DNA from: Streptomyces sp. WMMC500
GTDB taxonomy: Bacteria > Actinomycetota > Actinomycetes > Streptomycetales > Streptomycetaceae
DNA: 64,000 bases
Reading direction: 5' to 3'
Assembly (NCBI RefSeq): GCF_027497195.1
Contig: NZ_CP114905.1
Coordinates: 4,289,001 to 4,353,000, forward strand
This document shows positions 56,582 to 64,000 of this stretch, piece by piece. The number at the start of each line of letters is the position of its first letter. Position 1 is the stretch's first letter. The translations under genes and the position numbers were made by a program. The notes under the pieces were generated by a model. The model did no database searches. It worked only from the letters and a program-made list of their open reading frames with translations, and was not told the DNA's origin.

Positions 56582-57249
56582 CCCCGCACGCCGCCGGAGC
56601 CCAGGAGCCCCTCGCCCGGGCAGAACCGCTCCGCGAAGCCGTCTACCTCCGCGTCGTCGACCTCATCTGCTCGGGTGCGTACGCCCCCGGCGCCCCCCTC
56701 ACCGAGGCGGGGCTCAGCCGCGCGCTCCAGGTCTCCCGCACCCCCGTGCGCGAAGCGCTCCTGCGCCTCCAGGCCGAGGGCGTCCTGCAGTCCGCCCTCG
56801 CCCGCGGCTTCACCGTCCGCCCCCTCGTCCGCCGCGACGCCGCCGAGCTGTACCCCGTCCTGGCGGCCCTCGAAGGACTCGCCGCCCGCTCGATCACGTC
56901 GCTCGACGCCGCCACGACGAAGCGGCTCCACACGACACTCGCCGCACTCGCCGCGTGCACCGATCCGGTACGCCGCTGGCGGCTCGACACCGAGTGGCAC
57001 ACGACGATCGCCGCCGCCGCGGGCAACGGCCACCTCCTCGGGCTGATCACCCAAATGCGGACCAACCTGTCCCGCTACGAACTCGCCTACATGCGCGAGG
57101 TGAAGCACCGCGCCGAGGTCGACCGGGAGCACCGGGACATCCTGGCGGCCCTCGGCCGGGGCGACGCCGCCCGCGCGGGCGACCTGCTGGAGAGCCACTG
57201 GCACGCGGGCATGCGCACCATCCTCGACTGGCTGGGCGAGCCGGAATAA
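56578..57249 (+). CDS. GntR-family regulator (FCD domain)
   Basis: The 223-residue protein has the GntR winged helix (YLRVVDLICSGAYAPGAPLTEAGLSRALQVSRTPVREALLRL, residues 22-65) and an all-helical FCD effector domain with metal-type histidines (DTEWHTTIAAAAGN, EHRDILAAL, LESHWH). It probably binds the palindrome at 56035-56048. ATG overlaps the deformylase-like stop. Confidence 0.93.
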   Translation: MTPHAAGAQEPLARAEPLREAVYLRVVDLICSGAYAPGAPLTEAGLSRALQVSRTPVREALLRLQAEGVLQSALARGFTVRPLVRRDAAELYPVLAALEGLAARSITSLDAATTKRLHTTLAALAACTDPVRRWRLDTEWHTTIAAAAGNGHLLGLITQMRTNLSRYELAYMREVKHRAEVDREHRDILAALGRGDAARAGDLLESHWHAGMRTILDWLGEPE

Positions 57250-57349
57250 ATCACCGGGTCATTGACGCCGCCCGGCGCGCGTTCGCATGGTGCGGGAGAG
57301 CACACCTCCTGCTCCTGTCACCTGCCCCGCGTGGAAAGGAACGGACGCC

Positions 57350-58831
57350 GTGACCTGCCCGACCGCGCCCAACATCGTGTTCGTGATGGCCGACCAGTTC
57401 CGCGCCGACTTCACCGCGGGTGAGGGGTTCGCGCTGGACACCATGCCCTTCCTCGACTCCCTCGCCGCCGGCGGCATGCGCTTCCGCCGCGCGTACACCA
57501 CCGCGCCCGCCTGCGTCCCCGCGCGCACCAGCATCCTCACCGGGCGCTGGCCCAGCGCCCACCGCGTACGGCAGAACTCCACGCCGCAGGCGGTGGTGCG
57601 GGGCGGGGACCTGCTCGACGTGCTCGGCGGGGCCGGATACCAGCTCTTCTACGCCGGGAAGACGCACATGTACCGGGGCCGGCCGGAGTTCTTCGACGCG
57701 TTCTCCGGCCCGTACGGGCACGAGAGCGGACCCGACGAGACGGCGGAGCAGCAGGACTTCGCGCGCTGGATGCGGTCCATCGACCACGGGCCGACGACGG
57801 AGCCGACGCCGTTTCCGCTGGAGTTGCAGTTCGCCCACCGGATCGTCTCCGACACCATCGGGCAGATCAGCGCCCGCGACCCCGCCCGGCCGTTCTTCTC
57901 CTGGGTGTCGATGCCCGAGCCGCACAACCCGTACCAGGCGCCGGAGCCGTACTTCTCGCTGTTCGGCGAGGACGAGGTGCCGGCACGGACCTGCGGGCCC
58001 GAGGCCGCGGAGCGCAAGGGCGGCACGTACAAGTGGCTGCGGGAGCTGGTGGAGGAGAAGCGGCCCGGGTACGACCGGCTCTGGCGCCGCTACCGCGCCA
58101 CGTACTGCGGGATGCTCCGCCTCATCGACGACCAGCTCCGCCGCCTCGTCGACCACCTGAAGGCCGAGGACGTCTGGCGCGACACCCTGCTGGTGTTCCT
58201 CGCCGACCACGGCGACTACGTCGGCGACTACGGCCTGCAGCGCAAGGGCGCCGGGATGCCGGAGGTGCTGGCGCGGATCCCCCTGGTCGTGCACGGCTGC
58301 GGGGTCAAGGCCCGCGACAACCGGCGGGACTTCGTCTCCCTCGCCGACCTCCTCCCCACCGTCTGCGAGGCGGTCGGGCGGCCCATCCCCCTCGGCGTGC
58401 AGGGCCGCAGCATGTGGCAGATGCTCACCGGCGCCGACTACCCGGCCGGCGAGTTCGCCGACATCGTCACCGAGCGCGGCTACGGCGGGCTGCCGTACCC
58501 CGACGACGCGCGGCCGGAGCTGCACTTCCCGTACGAGGGGACCAGGTACGACGAGCTGAACACCGTGACGCAGAGCGGGTCGTCGCGGATGCTGCGGCAC
58601 GACCGCTACAAGATCTACCAGCACGTGGACGGAACGGCCGAGCTGTACGACGTCGTCGCCGACCCCATGGAACTGGACGACCGCTGGAACGACCCCCCGC
58701 TGCGCCACGTACGGGCGGACCTGACGCAGCGCCTGCACCGCTGGTCGCTCCGGCTCACCGACGACCTGCCCGACGGCACCTACGACCCCCTGCTCCCCCC
58801 GCACAACTGGCACCGCCCGGACGGCGGTTAG
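57350..58831 (+). CDS. Type I sulfatase
   Basis: The 493-residue enzyme carries CVPAR (Cys55), the site converted to formylglycine, and the metal residues in NIVFVMADQFRAD and FLADHGDYVGDYGL. GTG 57350 follows GGAAAGGA; an ATG at 57287 is possible. No signal peptide is seen, so it would act inside. It needs a formylglycine-generating enzyme encoded elsewhere. It follows GntR by 100 bp and may belong to the same unit. Confidence 0.92.
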   Translation: MTCPTAPNIVFVMADQFRADFTAGEGFALDTMPFLDSLAAGGMRFRRAYTTAPACVPARTSILTGRWPSAHRVRQNSTPQAVVRGGDLLDVLGGAGYQLFYAGKTHMYRGRPEFFDAFSGPYGHESGPDETAEQQDFARWMRSIDHGPTTEPTPFPLELQFAHRIVSDTIGQISARDPARPFFSWVSMPEPHNPYQAPEPYFSLFGEDEVPARTCGPEAAERKGGTYKWLRELVEEKRPGYDRLWRRYRATYCGMLRLIDDQLRRLVDHLKAEDVWRDTLLVFLADHGDYVGDYGLQRKGAGMPEVLARIPLVVHGCGVKARDNRRDFVSLADLLPTVCEAVGRPIPLGVQGRSMWQMLTGADYPAGEFADIVTERGYGGLPYPDDARPELHFPYEGTRYDELNTVTQSGSSRMLRHDRYKIYQHVDGTAELYDVVADPMELDDRWNDPPLRHVRADLTQRLHRWSLRLTDDLPDGTYDPLLPPHNWHRPDGG

Positions 58832-58856
58832 CCGCGGGGGCGGTGCGGTTGCTGCG

Positions 58857-59345
58857 TCAGCCGAAGTCGCCGGGGACGATGCGGAGTTTCTCCGCGATGC
58901 GGACGAGGGCCTTCTGGTCGGTCGTGTTGAGCGCATCGAGGACGACGCGGCGTACGGAGCGCAGGTGCGTGGGCGCCGCCCGGTGCACGACGTCGAAGCC
59001 GGCGTCGGTGAGCCGGGCGAGCGTGTAGCGGCCGTCGGCCGGGTCGGGGGTGCGTTCGACCCAGCCGCGCTGTTCGCAGCGCTTGACGACGTTGGACAGG
59101 CGGGAGAGCGAGCCGCTGGCGAGGAAGGCGAGCTCTCCCATCCGCAGCCTGCGCTCCGGGGCCTCGGAGAGGTGGCTGAGCACGAGGTACTCGAACAGGG
59201 TGAGGCCGTGCTCCTGCCGCAGCGGTGACTCCAGCTTGCCGGGCAGCAGCAGGACCAGGGAGATCAGCCCCGTCCACGCCGCCTTCTCCTGCTCGTCGAG
59301 CCAGCGCGGCTCCTCGTCGTCCCCGTGTCCGCCCGTGTCGCTCAT
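58857..59345 (-). CDS. MarR-family regulator
   Basis: The 162-residue protein has the MarR winged helix: LTLFEYLVLSHLSEAPERRLRMGELAFLASGSLSRLSNVVKRCEQRGWVER spans residues 47-97. ATG 59345 follows GGAGGG. It is divergent from ridA, and repeats in the gap are likely binding sites. Confidence 0.92.
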   Translation of the reverse strand: MSDTGGHGDDEEPRWLDEQEKAAWTGLISLVLLLPGKLESPLRQEHGLTLFEYLVLSHLSEAPERRLRMGELAFLASGSLSRLSNVVKRCEQRGWVERTPDPADGRYTLARLTDAGFDVVHRAAPTHLRSVRRVVLDALNTTDQKALVRIAEKLRIVPGDFG

Positions 59346-59364
59346 CAGCCCTCCGGCCATCACT

Positions 59365-59393
59365 TTGCGCTTGAAGTCATCGCTTGCTAGAAT
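59365..59393 (+). promoter_or_regulatory. ridA promoter with flanking direct repeats
   Basis: TTGCGC (59365-59370) and TAGAAT (59388-59393) are 17 bp apart, a good housekeeping promoter 55 bp upstream of ridA. Two ATCACTTT repeats (59359-59366, 59392-59399), 33 bp apart, overlap both boxes and are candidate MarR sites. Confidence 0.65.
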
Positions 59394-59455
59394 CACTTTA
59401 TGCGTGAACTCATCCCAGAGGAAGCGCACCCCCTGAACAGGAGCGAGGAAGCACC

Positions 59456-59881
59456 ATGAGCACCGTCACCTTCGGCAACACCCCGGGCTACGGCGAGAAG
59501 CTGAACGAGGCCCTCGGCTACAGCCAGGCCGTCCGCGTCGGCGACCGGGTCGAGATCTCCGGCCAGGGCGGGGTGGACGACGACCTGGTCATCCCCGACT
59601 CGCTGGAGGACGAGATCATCCTCGCCTTCGACAACGTGGAGCGCACGCTCGCCACGGTCGGCGCGACCTGGAAGGACGTCATCCACGTCAACTCGTACCA
59701 CAAGGTCGCGCCGGGAGAGGACGTCATCGGCGAGGACCACAACGCGGTCATGGCCGAGCAGTTCCGCCGCCGCCTCGACGGCCGCGAGCCGATCTGGACC
59801 GAGACCGGCGTCACGGTCCTCGGCCTCGCCGACATGCGCGTGGAGATCCGCGTGACCGCCATCGTCGGCTCCGGCAACTGA
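59456..59881 (+). CDS. RidA-family enamine/imine deaminase
   Basis: The 141-residue protein has the RidA fold: RVEISGQGGVDDD, FDNVERTLATVGATWKDVIHVNSY and a C-terminal MRVEIRVTAIVG with the usual arginine. RidA proteins hydrolyse reactive enamines made by PLP dehydratases, and such an enzyme is encoded 3.4 kb away. ATG follows GAGGAA. Controlled by the divergent MarR gene, it seems a dedicated paralogue. Confidence 0.9.
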   Translation: MSTVTFGNTPGYGEKLNEALGYSQAVRVGDRVEISGQGGVDDDLVIPDSLEDEIILAFDNVERTLATVGATWKDVIHVNSYHKVAPGEDVIGEDHNAVMAEQFRRRLDGREPIWTETGVTVLGLADMRVEIRVTAIVGSGN

Positions 59882-59899
59882 CCCCCGGGGTCCCGGCCC

Positions 59900-59938
59900 G
59901 GCACGAGCGGCGGGGGCCGGGCCCGTATGCCTCGTGCG
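59900..59938. terminator. Hairpin after ridA
   Basis: GCACGAG (59901-59907) pairs with CTCGTGC (59931-59937), and a nested GGGCC/GGCCC stem lies in the loop. It starts 19 bp after the ridA stop. No T-run follows, as usual in this GC range. Confidence 0.55.
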
Positions 59939-59947
59939 CTGGGCGTT

Positions 59948-59976
59948 TTGGCCGTCCGATGCTCCGCATGTAACGT
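59948..59976 (+). promoter_or_regulatory. Promoter of the lipoprotein gene
   Basis: TTGGCC (59948-59953), then 17 bp, then TAACGT (59971-59976), about 75 bp before the lipoprotein ATG and right after the ridA hairpin. Confidence 0.5.
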
Positions 59977-60051
59977 GTGCGCCTCCTCCGGCCCGGGTGT
60001 CAGACCAACTCGCCGGAGAGGCCCAGCAGTCGAGAGCGATCGAAGGTCGAG

Positions 60052-60798
60052 ATGAAGCACGTCATACGGGGGCGCCGGGCCGCCGTCGCGGCGGCCGGGG
60101 CGGCGGCGCTGCTCGCGCTGACCGCCTGCGGCGGCGACGACGAGGGCGACGGCGGCGAGGCGAGCGGGGGGCCCGCGCAGGCGGACGCCGTGAAGGCGAT
60201 GCGTACGGTCACGTCCGTACACGCCGCCGGCGAGATGATCCTCGTCGCGGACCCCGTCACGATCGACGTGCAGGTGGACGACAAGGGCAACTGCGTCGGC
60301 AGCGCCAGCGGCGACGAGGGTGCCGTCGAGTTCGTCATGCAGGGCGACACCGCGTGGGTGAAGCCGGACGCCGCCTACCTGGAGTCCGAGTACATGTACG
60401 ACGACGCGGTGATCGCCGAGGTCGAGGGCTCGTACCTGGAGGAGGCCAAGGCCGACGCCCAGTCCGCCCTCGTGGACCTCTGCAAGCTGGACACGTACGT
60501 CGAACAGACGAACAGCGTCGTGTCGTTCAGCCCCGGCATGACGCAGAAGGAGCAGACGAAGCACGAGGGCGTGGCGGTCGTGCCCTACGTGAACGAGGAC
60601 CCCTCGACCAGCGACGGCGCCAGCATGAAGATCGCCGCCGACGGCAAGCCGTACCCCGTGACGATCACGGACCCGGAGGGCGCCGAGGTCGACCTGGCGT
60701 TCTCGGCGTTCGGGAAGCCGGTCAAGGCGGAGGCGCCGGCCGCGGACTCGGTGCTCACCGAGGAGCAGCTTTCGGACATCCGGCTGGAGGCCATGTAG
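60052..60798 (+). CDS. LppX/LprG-like lipoprotein
   Basis: The 248-residue protein has a lipoprotein signal ending LTAC (about residue 24) and an acidic linker. A single beta-rich domain like mycobacterial LppX/LprAFG (KAMRTVTSVHAAGEM, FVMQGDTAWVKPDAAYLES, DGKPYPVTITDPEGAEVDLAFSAFG in blocks) follows. Such proteins bind lipids at the outer face of the membrane. ATG 60052 is 6 bp after AAGG. The next 212 bp hold no gene. Confidence 0.85.
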   Translation: MKHVIRGRRAAVAAAGAAALLALTACGGDDEGDGGEASGGPAQADAVKAMRTVTSVHAAGEMILVADPVTIDVQVDDKGNCVGSASGDEGAVEFVMQGDTAWVKPDAAYLESEYMYDDAVIAEVEGSYLEEAKADAQSALVDLCKLDTYVEQTNSVVSFSPGMTQKEQTKHEGVAVVPYVNEDPSTSDGASMKIAADGKPYPVTITDPEGAEVDLAFSAFGKPVKAEAPAADSVLTEEQLSDIRLEAM

Positions 60799-61010
60799 CG
60801 GGTGGTGACGCCCGTTTTCGGGACGGCGGCGGTACGGGTCGGGGGGCTCGTACGGCCGCCGTCGGCCGTTTGCGGCGGAGGGCGGGGGCCTGCGGGCGCG
60901 GTACGGACCGGGGCACGCCGGCTCGTACGGAGGTCTCCGCCCGCCACCGGGGGTCGGAATGCGGCCCACCGCCCGGCGGACGGGCGGGGATCACTGCCTA
61001 CGATGGAGGC

Positions 61011-62429
61011 ATGGCTGGGGCGAGCGGCCTGCTGATCGCGGGCCGGTACCGGTTGGGCAAGCCGGTGGGGCAGGGCGGCATGGGCCGGGTCTGGAGCGCG
61101 CGCGACGAGCTGCTGGAGAGACAGGTCGCGGTCAAGGAGATCCTCTTCGACGCCGACGTCGAGGACAGGCAGCGCGAGAAGCAGCTACGGCGCATGATCG
61201 TCGAGGCCCGCGCGGCGGCCCGCCTCAACCACCCGGGCATCACGACGGTGCACGACGTCGTCGTCCACGACGGCGCCCCGGTGATCGTGATGGAGTTCGT
61301 CGCCGGCCGCTCCCTGGCCGCCGTACTGCGGGAGCAGACGCGGCTGCCGGTGCCGCGGGTGGCGGCGCTCGGGGTCCAGGTCCTCGACGCGCTGGCCGAG
61401 GCGCACGCCGCGGGCGTCGTGCACCGCGACCTGAAGCCGGACAACATCCTGATCACCGACCGGCGCCCGGTCATCACCGACTTCGGCATCGCCGCCATCG
61501 CCGACGCCGCCGCCGGCCCCGAGGGGTCGGCGGGCCTGACGACCACCGGCGGCATGCTGGGCACGCCCGCGTACGCCTCCCCCGAGCAGTTGAGCGGCGA
61601 GCGTGCGACGGCCGCGACCGACATCTGGTCCTTCGGCGCCACCCTGTACGCGGCCGTCGAGGGCCGCCTGCCCTTCCACGGCGCGAACCTGTGGACCCTG
61701 CGTGAGGCCATCTGCGAATCCGCCCCCGCGCCCTTCCACCACGCCGGCGCCCTGGCCCCGATCCTCACCGCGCTCCTGGCCAAGATCCCCGCCGACCGCC
61801 CGACCCTCGCCGCGGCAGCGGCCGAACTGAGCCGCCACACGGGCCGTACGCCCCCGGACACCCCCGGCGCCCCGGCCCCGCCCGCCCGCCGGCCCCGCCG
61901 CCTCGGCTGGAAACTCCTCCCCGGCCGCCGCACCCCCTCAGCCCCGGCCTACGCCCCGCCCTCCCTCCCGGCCCCGCACGCCCCGCCGCCGCTGCCGACC
62001 CGGGTGATGCGGACGGACCCCGTGGAGGAGCTGGAACGCGGCGCGCGGGAACGGCTGCACAGCCAGGTCCAGATGCACCTCGGCCTCCTGGACGTCATCG
62101 CCGCGGCCCCGCCCTCGGACGCGGACCTGCTGACGGGCCTGAAGAACCTCAAGGACACGCACACCCACAGGGTGGGCCGCATCCTGGAGGACGAGGCACA
62201 GAAGCTGCTCCTGTTACGCGACGGGCTGGACGAGGAGTCGTGGCGGGCGGTGGAGCCTTACGCCGCCCACCACGGCGAATGGCTCGACGGCCACCGCCGC
62301 GCGCTCGCGGCACTCGACGAGACCCTGGGGCTGTCGACGGCGCTTCTCACGGGCGACAGCCCGCGGCAGGCGCTGCTGGCCGCGGTGGACGCGTTCCGCA
62401 GCCACATGCTGGAACTGCGGTCGGACTGA
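61011..62429 (+). CDS. Ser/Thr protein kinase (Hanks type), cytosolic
   Basis: The 472-residue kinase keeps all key residues: G loop GQGGMGRVW, Lys in VAVKEIL, catalytic HRDLKPDN, DFG and the APE variant SPEQ. After about residue 280 comes a Pro-rich linker and a helical domain (EELERGARERLHSQVQMHL to the end) with no membrane helix, unlike PknB-type receptors. The ATG is preceded by a TACGAT box at 60999-61004, so the mRNA may be leaderless. Targets are unknown. Confidence 0.93.
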   Translation: MAGASGLLIAGRYRLGKPVGQGGMGRVWSARDELLERQVAVKEILFDADVEDRQREKQLRRMIVEARAAARLNHPGITTVHDVVVHDGAPVIVMEFVAGRSLAAVLREQTRLPVPRVAALGVQVLDALAEAHAAGVVHRDLKPDNILITDRRPVITDFGIAAIADAAAGPEGSAGLTTTGGMLGTPAYASPEQLSGERATAATDIWSFGATLYAAVEGRLPFHGANLWTLREAICESAPAPFHHAGALAPILTALLAKIPADRPTLAAAAAELSRHTGRTPPDTPGAPAPPARRPRRLGWKLLPGRRTPSAPAYAPPSLPAPHAPPPLPTRVMRTDPVEELERGARERLHSQVQMHLGLLDVIAAAPPSDADLLTGLKNLKDTHTHRVGRILEDEAQKLLLLRDGLDEESWRAVEPYAAHHGEWLDGHRRALAALDETLGLSTALLTGDSPRQALLAAVDAFRSHMLELRSD

Positions 62430-62484
62430 GCGCGCGTGGGCGTTCCGCGCCTTCAGGAGTTCGGCGACGCCGCGGCGCCGCGAG

Positions 62485-62702
62485 TTCGCCCCACTGCCGT
62501 GGAGAGGAACTCCCGAACTCCGCGCAGTCGCCATCGCCGGTGATCAGCGACGTTCGCACGATGAGAGCGGCGGGAGCCACGAGGCGCACCGCGGACTCGC
62601 CCGCGGCTTTCGCGGCGCCGTACGGCGTGGCCGGATCCGGTGTCGCCGTTTCGTCGTAGGTGGTCCGTACGCCGGAGAAGACCGCGTCGCCTGTCAGATC
62701 GT
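62485..62702 (-). pseudogene. Remnant of an RmlD-like sugar-nucleotide reductase
   Basis: On the minus strand about 65 codons read DAVFSGVRTTYDETATPDP, then TPYGAAKAAGESAVRLV and ALIVRTSLITGDG, the middle of RmlD/SDR proteins with the YxxxK pair. No start, NAD loop or C-terminus is present, and it overlaps the TetR gene end by 9 bp. It is a decayed fragment. Confidence 0.7.
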
Positions 62703-63287
62703 GGTCGGCAGTGCGTTTTCCAGGAGGATCTCCGCCGCTGTCCGCGCGTGCCGGCCGTAGTTCGACTCGCCCAGCACCATGGCGCGGCTGGCGGCGCCGT
62801 CCGCGAGGGTCACGAGTTGCTCGGCGAGGACGGCGGGCTCGCGGCAGCCCAGTTCCGCTACCAGGTCGGTCACCAGCCGCACCATCAGCAGTTTCTGTTC
62901 GCGGGCGTAGGAGTGGACCGCGTTCTGCGGGTCGGGGAACTCCACGGCGGCGTCGATGAACGGGCATCCGCGCACGGGATCCGTCCCGGCCGGGGGCGGG
63001 TCGAACAGTGCGAGGATTCGCTCCTTGGCGGGGATGTCCTCGCGGGTCAGCGCGCCCTCCAGGGTGCGCCCCGTCGAGGAGAGGTCCTTGAGGTGGGCGA
63101 GGACCAGCTCGTCTTTGGTCCTGAAGTGCGCGTAGAGGGTGCGCTTGGACACCGGCGCCCGCTGCGCGATCTGCTCCATGCCGGTCGCGTTGATCCCCTG
63201 GGCCGCGAACAGTCCGGCCGCGGCGGCCAGGATGCGCTCCCGCCCTCCGCGCCCCTGCCGTCGGGACGCCGTCGTCGTCGTGGTCAT
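62694..63287 (-). CDS. TetR-family regulator
   Basis: The 197-residue repressor has the TetR helix-turn-helix (ERILAAAAGLFAAQGINATGMEQIAQRAPVSKRTLYAHFRTKDEL, residues 17-62) and an all-alpha effector domain with GCPFIDAAVEFPDP. It is divergent from the nitroreductase gene, and two matching palindromes lie between them. Confidence 0.94.
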   Translation of the reverse strand: MTTTTTASRRQGRGGRERILAAAAGLFAAQGINATGMEQIAQRAPVSKRTLYAHFRTKDELVLAHLKDLSSTGRTLEGALTREDIPAKERILALFDPPPAGTDPVRGCPFIDAAVEFPDPQNAVHSYAREQKLLMVRLVTDLVAELGCREPAVLAEQLVTLADGAASRAMVLGESNYGRHARTAAEILLENALPTTI

Positions 63288-63292
63288 GACGT

Positions 63293-63314
63293 AAGTATAC
63301 GTTCTCGTTTACTT
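63293..63314. promoter_or_regulatory. TetR operator 1
   Basis: A 22-bp palindrome with arms AAGTATACG and CGTTTACTT around a 4-bp centre. It overlaps the -35 box of the nitroreductase promoter and begins 6 bp from the TetR start codon, so it should control both genes. Confidence 0.75.
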
Positions 63315-63337
63315 CGGCGGGGGTGGCTGGCTATAGT
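63309..63337 (+). promoter_or_regulatory. Nitroreductase promoter
   Basis: TTACTT (63309-63314) and TATAGT (63332-63337) are 17 bp apart. The first box is shared with operator 1, and the start site would fall just before operator 2. Confidence 0.65.
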
Positions 63338-63345
63338 GCGACTTC

Positions 63346-63367
63346 AGGTAAACGCTTCTGTTTACTT
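63346..63367. promoter_or_regulatory. TetR operator 2
   Basis: A second 22-bp palindrome with arms AGGTAAACG and TGTTTACTT, agreeing with operator 1 in most positions. It is placed just downstream of the predicted start of transcription. Confidence 0.75.
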
Positions 63368-63389
63368 CAGGGATCCTGAGGAGAGTTCC

Positions 63390-64000
63390 ATGAGCGGACC
63401 GGTCTTCACCCGGACACGCACGAGCGAGGCGCCCACCGGCGCGACACAGACGGGCGGGACACGAACGTCGGAGTACACCGAGCATCTGATCCGCGGGCGC
63501 CGCGCGATCCGCGCATTCCGTCCCGACCCGGTACCCGAGGACACTCTGCGCGGGGTCTTCTCCCTGGCCGGCGCCGCGCCGTCCAATTCCAACGCGCAGC
63601 CGTGGCGGATCGAGGTGGTCGGTGGCGCACGGCGAGACCGTCTGGCCGACGCCCTGCGAACGGCCCACGCCGAGCAACGCGTCACGGCCGACTACCCGTA
63701 CTCCGAGGACATGTACGCCCCCGTCCACCAGGAACGGCGGGCCGCCTTCGGCGCCGGTGTGTACGGAGCGCTGGGCATCGACCCCGACGACCACCCGGCA
63801 CGCGCGGCCTACGACGTGGAGAGCCTGGGCTTCTACGGGGCGCCCCATGCCGCGTTCCTGTTCGTCACCGGCGACGGCGGGCCGCGACTGGCCGCCGACG
63901 CCGGCGCCTACCTGCAGACGCTGTTGCTGGCCATGACCGGCTACGGCGTGGCCAGTTGCCCGCAGGGCCTGCTCAGCTTCTACGCCGACACCGTCCGCGA
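63390..64000 (+). CDS. Nitroreductase-family flavoprotein (partial)
   Basis: The gene runs off the window after 203 codons. The FMN-binding blocks IRGRRAIRAFRPDPVPE and AAPSNSNAQPW and the later GAYLQTLLLAMTGYGVASC mark an NAD(P)H-dependent nitroreductase. ATG 63390 follows GAGGAG. Control by TetR suggests induction by an aromatic or electrophilic compound. Confidence 0.92.
   Translation, partial: MSGPVFTRTRTSEAPTGATQTGGTRTSEYTEHLIRGRRAIRAFRPDPVPEDTLRGVFSLAGAAPSNSNAQPWRIEVVGGARRDRLADALRTAHAEQRVTADYPYSEDMYAPVHQERRAAFGAGVYGALGIDPDDHPARAAYDVESLGFYGAPHAAFLFVTGDGGPRLAADAGAYLQTLLLAMTGYGVASCPQGLLSFYADTVR

Overview
The window comes from a very high-GC actinomycete, most likely Streptomyces or a close relative. 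The signs are strong third-position G/C bias, many GTG starts, 4-nt ATGA/GTGA gene overlaps, BTAD/SARP regulators, Tat lipoproteins, LacI-controlled sugar operons and CHAT/trypsin 'conflict' modules. It reads as a chromosomal accessory region. No rRNA, tRNA, CRISPR array or replication origin was found.

Layout. (1) 0-8.1 kb is potassium uptake: the end of kdpF, kdpA, kdpB, kdpC, a KdpD without its kinase half, a small membrane protein, and a divergent ktrA/ktrB pair. (2) 8.3-13.2 kb holds a predicted CHAT-protease conflict module. A membrane protein and a Cys-containing small protein run one way; a Sel1/TPR protein and a TPR-CHAT protein run the other. The CHAT gene carries an apparent frameshift. 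(3) 13.2-30.3 kb is a glycan-use locus: a nine-gene minus-strand run (binding protein, two permeases, two ATPases of the Opp/Dpp type, GxGYxYP protein, GH29 fucosidase, LacI, GH2 beta-galactosidase) divergent from a GH38 alpha-mannosidase, with a readable promoter and operators between them. (4) 30.3-38.8 kb is mixed: AraC and phytanoyl-CoA-dioxygenase-like genes, a NarL-type two-component system beside a serine hydrolase, TerD, a SARP-CGNR fusion and a secreted protein. (5) 38.8-42.8 kb has a YefM/RelE-type toxin-antitoxin pair bracketed by two copies of a host gene's 3' end, a secreted protein, and a three-gene operon of a trypsin-co-occurring protein, an intracellular trypsin-like protease and a TPR-BTAD regulator. 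(6) 42.8-43.8 kb is a noncoding kilobase with two inverted arms of about 215 bp and an internal direct repeat.

(7) 44.4-54.9 kb is a second LacI-controlled Opp-type ABC operon with a secreted endonuclease/exonuclease/phosphatase-family protein. It is split by an IS1341-type TnpB element whose insertion can be reconstructed to the base. (8) 55-58.8 kb holds a PLP-dependent dehydratase-like enzyme divergent from a deformylase-like protein, a GntR regulator and a sulfatase, with a perfect GntR-type palindrome between them. (9) 58.8-64 kb holds MarR/RidA, a lipoprotein, a Ser/Thr kinase, a relic of an RmlD-like reductase, and a TetR regulator divergent from a nitroreductase that runs off the end, with two matching TetR operators.

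The best candidates for less-described biology are the CHAT module, the trypsin/Trypco/BTAD operon with the adjacent inverted-repeat block, and the kinase-less KdpD. Family names come from recognising motifs in the translated sequence. No database search was run.
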